NCBI GenBank assembly: GCA_016869645.1
Contig: VGDO01000032.1
Span: 1-38,815, forward strand
From: Alphaproteobacteria bacterium
GTDB taxonomy: Bacteria; Pseudomonadota; Alphaproteobacteria; SHVW01
Length of the DNA: 38,815 bases
Direction of reading: 5' to 3'
Shown: piece by piece, positions 35,145 through 38,815 of the stretch
Layout: each line of letters starts with the position of its first letter
Position numbering within the stretch: the first letter of the stretch is position 1
Notes under the pieces: generated by a model
Seen by the model: only the letters and a program-made list of their open reading frames with translations
The model's database searches: none
Told to the model about the DNA's origin: nothing
Program-made: the position numbers and the translations under genes

Positions 35145-36356
35145 TCATGCCGGCGCATTTCGCTGCAGTTCCAGCCGCGCGAGCTGGGCGACGTGGACCT
35201 CGTCGGGCCCATCGGCGAGGCGCAGCGTACGCGCCTGCGCCCAGGCATGGGCGAGACCAAAATCCTCCGATACGCCACCGCCGCCATGAATCTGGATGGC
35301 GCGGTCGATGACGGTGAGCGCCATGTTGGGCACGGCCACCTTGATCATGGCGATTTCGGCCCTTGCCGCCTTGTTGCCGACCGTGTCCATCAGATAGGCC
35401 GTCTTGAGCACGAGCAGGCGGGCCTGCTCGATCTCGATGCGCGAGCGCGCGATCATGTCGGCAGCGGCGCCGTGCTCGGCGATCGGCTTGCCGAAGGCGA
35501 CGCGCGACTTGGCGCGCTGCCTCATCGCCTCCAATGAGCGCTCGGCGACGCCGATCAGTCGCATGCAATGGTGGATGCGGCCCGGTCCCAGGCGCCCCTG
35601 CGCGATCTCGAAGCCGCGCCCCTCGCCGAGCAGCATGTTCGACGCGGGCACGCGCACATTCTCGAAATTGAGCTCCCAATGGCCGTGCGGGGCGTGATCG
35701 TAGCCGAACACGCCGAGCGGCCGCACGACGGTCACTCCGGCGGTGTCGCGCGGCACCAGGATCATGGATTGCTGCTTGTGCTTGGGCGCCGTCGGATCGG
35801 TCTTGCCCATGAAGATCAGGATCCGACAGTCGCGATGGCCGGCGCCGGTGCACCACCATTTGCGTCCGTTGATGACGTAATCGTCGCCGCGCCGCTCGAT
35901 GCGCGATGAGATGTTGGTCGCATCGGAGGAGGCGACCTGCGGCTCGGTCATGGCGAAGGCCGAGCGGATACGGCCCTCGAGCAGGGGTTTGAGCCAACGT
36001 TCCTGCTGCTCATGTGTGCCGTAGCGCGCCAACACCTCCATGTTGCCGGTGTCGGGGGCCGAGCAGTTGAACGCCTCGGGCGCGATTGGCGACCGTCCCA
36101 TGATCTCGCAGAGCGGCGCATAGTCGAGGTTGCTGAGCCCCGCGCCGAACTCGGGCTCGGGCAGGAACAAGTTCCACAGCCCGGCTGCGCGCGCCTTCTG
36201 CTTCATCTCGTTCATCACGGGCGGCGTGGCCCAGCGGTCCGTGGCCGCTTCGACCTCGTCGTGGAAGCGCTGCTCGTTCGGATAGACGACCTGGTCCATG
36301 AAATCGCGCAGCCGGCGCGACAGCTGCTCGACCTTGTCGGAATGGCTGAAATCCAT
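35145..36356 (-). CDS. Acyl-CoA dehydrogenase of the ACAD10/ACAD11 (LvaC-like) type
   Basis: The 403-residue FAD enzyme shows [39 protein letters not shown] for FAD and substrate, [40 protein letters not shown] and the C-terminal [20 protein letters not shown]. These match the ACAD11-type branch, whose members work with an APH-type kinase on 4-hydroxyacyl-CoA; LvaC does so in levulinate catabolism. The kinase gene at 23833 is the natural partner, although ten kilobases away on the same strand. The gene lies 24 bases after the IclR gene and upstream of the liv promoter, so it may be co-transcribed with the regulator. Confidence 0.92.
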   Translation of the reverse strand: MDFSHSDKVEQLSRRLRDFMDQVVYPNEQRFHDEVEAATDRWATPPVMNEMKQKARAAGLWNLFLPEPEFGAGLSNLDYAPLCEIMGRSPIAPEAFNCSAPDTGNMEVLARYGTHEQQERWLKPLLEGRIRSAFAMTEPQVASSDATNISSRIERRGDDYVINGRKWWCTGAGHRDCRILIFMGKTDPTAPKHKQQSMILVPRDTAGVTVVRPLGVFGYDHAPHGHWELNFENVRVPASNMLLGEGRGFEIAQGRLGPGRIHHCMRLIGVAERSLEAMRQRAKSRVAFGKPIAEHGAAADMIARSRIEIEQARLLVLKTAYLMDTVGNKAARAEIAMIKVAVPNMALTVIDRAIQIHGGGGVSEDFGLAHAWAQARTLRLADGPDEVHVAQLARLELQRNAPA

Positions 36357-36380
36357 CTGTGCCTGCCCGCTGGTTGTCCG

Positions 36381-37277
36381 TCAGCCGCCCAGTCCGGTGC
36401 GGATTGCGGCCGCGACGCTGACCAGGCGCGGCCCGAGATCCTGCATGAGCCGTTCGCGCGTGACCAGGAAGTGCTCGCCGCCGCAGTTGAGCGCCATGAG
36501 GCCGGCGCCGTCGGGCAGCCAGAGCGGCGCGCCGACCGCATAGATGTCGGACTGCCAGTCGCCGAAGGACGTGCAAAAGCCGCGCTCGCCGACCTCGCGG
36601 ATCGCCAGGTCGATCTGGCGCTTGAGCATCTTCCAGCGGCTCTTGTAGCGGCGCGCCATGCGATCGAACAGGTAGCGCCGCTCGCGCTCGGGCAGGCCGG
36701 CGATGAAGGCGCGGCCCATCGCCGTGGTCGCGAGCGGTATGCGCGTGCCGATGTCGAGGCGCAGCGTCATCGTGTCCTTGCCGCGGCAGGTCTCGACATA
36801 GATCATGCTGAGCCGGTCCTGGCTGCCGAGTGCCACCGGCAGATTGCCGTAGTCGGCGAAGGCCTGGAGATGCGGCCGCGCGATGTGGCGCACCGTCAGA
36901 TTGCCGAGCGCCTGGTAGCCGAGCGCCAGCACGGTCGGGCCGATCTGGTATTTGCCGAGCCGCTCGAGATAGACGAGGTGGCCGAGCTTCATCAGCGTGT
37001 AGGTCAGGCGCGACACGGTCGCCTTGGGCAGGCCGGTGCGCTGCGCCAGGTCCTGGTTGCCGAGCGGCCCGTCGCCCGGCCGGAAGGCACGCAGGATCTC
37101 GAGCCCGCGCGCCAGCGCCGTGACGAACTGGCGATCGTTGCCGTCGGCTTCGGTCGGCTCGTCATGGCTGTCGGCGGCGAGTGCGGCCAGCGCGGCGGCA
37201 TTGCCGCGCTGCTTGGTCAGCTCATGATAGGAGGCGACCGCCGCTCCGGGCGGGCGCTTCGCTGACCGGCGCCTCAT
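36381..37277 (-). CDS. IclR-family transcriptional regulator
   Basis: This 298-residue protein has a winged-helix DNA-binding domain at about residues 48-110 (ALARGLEILRAFRPGDGPLG, then GLPKATVSRLTYTLMKLGHL) and a C-terminal effector domain with the usual RAFIAGLPERERRYLF and CTSFGDWQSDIYAVGAPLW. IclR proteins are tetrameric repressors or activators that sense small organic acids. The N-terminus is about 45 residues longer than the family minimum and Ala/Arg-rich. It is the only regulator in the window and heads a gene pair with the ACAD11-type dehydrogenase, next to the liv promoter, so control of the acid-uptake and oxidation genes is likely. Confidence 0.92.
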   Translation of the reverse strand: MRRRSAKRPPGAAVASYHELTKQRGNAAALAALAADSHDEPTEADGNDRQFVTALARGLEILRAFRPGDGPLGNQDLAQRTGLPKATVSRLTYTLMKLGHLVYLERLGKYQIGPTVLALGYQALGNLTVRHIARPHLQAFADYGNLPVALGSQDRLSMIYVETCRGKDTMTLRLDIGTRIPLATTAMGRAFIAGLPERERRYLFDRMARRYKSRWKMLKRQIDLAIREVGERGFCTSFGDWQSDIYAVGAPLWLPDGAGLMALNCGGEHFLVTRERLMQDLGPRLVSVAAAIRTGLGG

Positions 37278-37356
37278 CGATCTCGCCCTCGCCTGTAACG
37301 CGGGGCGGACTTTTGCACGCGCCCGCGCGGGCGGTCAAATCGAGGCGCCAAATGTT

Positions 37357-37380
37357 TAGGGGCACGGCATGCCGTGGCCC
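37357..37380. repeat. Palindrome TAGGGG-CACGGCATGCCGTG-GCCC
   Basis: CACGGCATGCCGTG (37363-37376) is a perfect 14-base palindrome, and the flanks TAGGGG and GCCC make it resemble the TAGGGGCGCAG...CTGCGCCCCTA element at 26134. It lies in the 157-base gap between the dioxygenase stop and the IclR start. It may be a dispersed repeat, a terminator for the dioxygenase gene, or both. Confidence 0.55.
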
Positions 37381-37434
37381 TCCGTCCTCGGGACTTCGGA
37401 AAGCCTTCCGCGGTAGCGGCAGGCCGTCAGGTGA

Positions 37435-38394
37435 CTACGCCGCCAGCTTCTTGTGCGGATAGGTGCGCCGGTAGACGTCTTCCTGGTAGTGCCCGCTGAG
37501 GAACGGCTTGAAGTCGGCCGGCGGATCGCCGACCAGCGGCTTGATCGTGGTGTTGTAGCTCGGGTTGACGAACATCGGGATCGAGTAGCGGTCGGCTCCG
37601 GTGCGGTTGATGACGCGATGCTCGGTCGCGGAGAACATGCCGTTCGACAGGATCTGCATGATCCGGCCGAGATTGATGACATAGGCGCCGTCGATCGGCG
37701 GCACGCCGACCCATTCGCCGGCCTTGTTCTGCACCTCGAGGCCGCCATTGTTGTCCTGCCACAGGATGGTGAAGCACCCGGAGTCGGTGTGCCCGACCAC
37801 GCCGATCTCGTTCTCGTGCTCGGGCTTCTCCTGGAGCGGATAGTGGTTGAGCTTCAGCATGATCAGAGGCTCGCGAAACATCGCGTCGAAATGGTTCGAC
37901 TTGAGGCCGAGCGCCAGCGCGAAGGCAGGAAGCAGCTTGTAGGCAAGTTTCTCGCACTCGGCGAAGTAGGACATCATCGCGTCCTTCAAGCCTGGCACGG
38001 CGGCTGGCCACTGGTTCGGCCCATGCACCGGGTTGGCGCCGATCGGCCGTTCATGGAAGGTGTTGAAGGCTTCCTGGAGATTGGTGCCGAGATACTCGTC
38101 GCCCTCGTACTTGAGCGGCAGGTAGCCGCGGAAATAGGGCGAGTTCGCCATCGCCACCTTCATCCGCTCTTCGACCGGCAGGTTGAAGAATTTCTGCGCC
38201 TCACCGTAGAGGCGGTTGAGCGCGGGGCGCGGTACGCCGTGATTGATCAGCTGCATGAAGCCGACTTCCATGCAGGCCTTGCGGATGGCGGCAACGATTT
38301 CGGGCGCGTTGTCGGCCCCCTTGGCGACGAGCGGACCGATGTCGATCAGGGGAATTTCCGAGAAAGCCAAGGTGCGCGAGGCGGGAATGGCCAT
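37435..38394 (-). CDS. Isopenicillin-N-synthase-like Fe(II)/2-oxoglutarate dioxygenase
   Basis: The 319-residue protein belongs to the non-haem iron dioxygenases of the isopenicillin N synthase/flavonol synthase type. It has the N-terminal DIOX_N region (IPLIDIGPLVAKG, MEVGFMQLINHGVP), iron ligands His202, Asp204 and His259 in GVVGHTDSGCFT and SATEHRVIN, and the 2-oxoglutarate motif Arg269-x-Ser271 in RYSIPMF. Bacterial members hydroxylate or desaturate diverse small molecules. The length is complete. A second, truncated copy lies directly upstream on the same strand, so the locus has undergone tandem duplication. Confidence 0.92.
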   Translation of the reverse strand: MAIPASRTLAFSEIPLIDIGPLVAKGADNAPEIVAAIRKACMEVGFMQLINHGVPRPALNRLYGEAQKFFNLPVEERMKVAMANSPYFRGYLPLKYEGDEYLGTNLQEAFNTFHERPIGANPVHGPNQWPAAVPGLKDAMMSYFAECEKLAYKLLPAFALALGLKSNHFDAMFREPLIMLKLNHYPLQEKPEHENEIGVVGHTDSGCFTILWQDNNGGLEVQNKAGEWVGVPPIDGAYVINLGRIMQILSNGMFSATEHRVINRTGADRYSIPMFVNPSYNTTIKPLVGDPPADFKPFLSGHYQEDVYRRTYPHKKLAA

Positions 38395-38430
38395 TGGAGA
38401 CGACTCCGGAAGGCTGTGACGATGCGCGAA

Positions 38431-38720
38431 CTAGGCCGCGAGCTTCTTGTGCGGATAGATGCTGCGGTAGACGTTGGCCTGGTACTCGCCGCTGACGAAG
38501 GGTTTGAAGTCGGCCGGCGGTTCGCCGACGATCGGCTTGATGACGATGTCGTAGCTCGGATTGACGAACATCGGGATCGAATAGCGGTCGGCGCCATAGC
38601 GGTTGATCACGCGGTGCTCGGTCGCCGAGAACTGGCCGTTGCTGAGCACCTGCATCATCTGGCCGAGGTTGATCACATAGGCGCCGTCGACTGGCGGCAC
38701 GCCGACCCACTCTTTGTTCT
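38431..38720 (-). pseudogene. Truncated second copy of the isopenicillin-N-synthase-like dioxygenase (C-terminal third)
   Basis: The frame encodes about 96 residues closely matching residues 222-319 of the intact neighbour: QNKEWVGVPPVDGAYVINLG, SATEHRVINRYGADRYSIPMF and PHKKLAA at the end. The distal iron His and the Arg-x-Ser motif are present, but the N-terminal domain and the His-x-Asp ligands are missing. Similarity stops abruptly near 38720, followed by unrelated bases and an in-frame TAA at 38758-38760. A product from the GTG at 38700 could not bind iron, so this is a remnant, probably broken by insertion or recombination. Confidence 0.8.
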
Positions 38721-38757
38721 GGGTCTTCAGGAAGTCGTGTGGGTGATTTGGTGGACT

Positions 38758-38815
38758 TTAGAGCGCCGGCAGCATGCATGTAAGCACCTTGAGACGGAGA
38801 TATTCCTGGTCGCGC
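38758..38815 (-). CDS. C-terminal end of an unidentified reading frame (partial at window edge)
   Basis: Reading in from the window edge, 18 codons give RDQEYLRLKVLTCMLPAL followed by TAA. The sequence is unlike the dioxygenase whose remnant it abuts. Between this stop and the resumed dioxygenase similarity are about 37 bases beginning AGTCCACCAAATCACCC. This is the layout expected where a mobile element's last gene and terminal repeat interrupt a host gene, but I do not recognise the family, and the rest is outside the window. Confidence 0.35.
   Translation of the reverse strand, partial: RDQEYLRLKVLTCMLPAL

Overview
This is an accessory-metabolism stretch of a high-G+C (about two thirds by eye) Gram-negative chromosome. 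The gene content fits a soil or water alphaproteobacterium: many solute-binding-protein transporters (spermidine/putrescine-type ABC, branched-chain amino acid-type ABC, TRAP and an orphan Bug/TctC protein), several acyl-CoA dehydrogenases, an IclR regulator, and intergenic palindromic repeats of the CCTCGTCCTGAGCTTGTCGAAGG type. The genus cannot be fixed from the sequence alone. No rRNA, tRNA, CRISPR array or complete insertion sequence was seen. No gap between genes exceeds 300 bases.

Layout. 1-2.8 kb: a D-2-hydroxyacid dehydrogenase divergent from an amidohydrolase and a small cupin gene. 2.8-9.6 kb, all minus strand: a double-cupin protein, an orphan EutA-type reactivase and a four-gene Pot-like ABC transporter. 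9.7-13.7 kb: an alpha/beta hydrolase and a flavin-dependent monooxygenase facing a 607-residue fusion of a fumarylacetoacetate-hydrolase domain to a ketopantoate-reductase domain. 13.9-16.9 kb: a complete TRAP transporter. 16.9-19.2 kb: a TauD/TfdA-like dioxygenase divergent from an auxiliary tryptophanyl-tRNA synthetase. 19.2-24.9 kb: a Bug protein, two acyl-CoA dehydrogenases, an SDR and an APH-type phosphotransferase. 24.9-37.3 kb, minus strand: thiolase, FadJ-like bifunctional enzyme, acyl-CoA ligase, the five Liv genes, a third acyl-CoA dehydrogenase and an IclR regulator. 37.4-38.8 kb: an isopenicillin-N-synthase-like dioxygenase, a truncated second copy of it, and the end of an unrelated reading frame at the window edge.

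Most notable. The auxiliary trpS is preceded by a 16-codon leader peptide with tandem Trp codons next to its stop, then mutually exclusive 1:2, 2:3 and 3:4 pairings. This is the architecture of ribosome-mediated attenuation, here in front of an aminoacyl-tRNA synthetase instead of trp biosynthesis genes. The synthetase is of the drug-resistant/TrpRS II type, with Gln in place of the usual active-site His. Second, a short palindromic motif (YYGTATKRCGR) lies in four promoter regions of the first 14 kb, suggesting one local regulon. Third, the phosphotransferase, ACAD10/11-like dehydrogenase, acyl-CoA ligase, SDR and beta-oxidation genes resemble the parts of a levulinate-type 4-hydroxyacyl-CoA pathway, fed by the Liv transporter.
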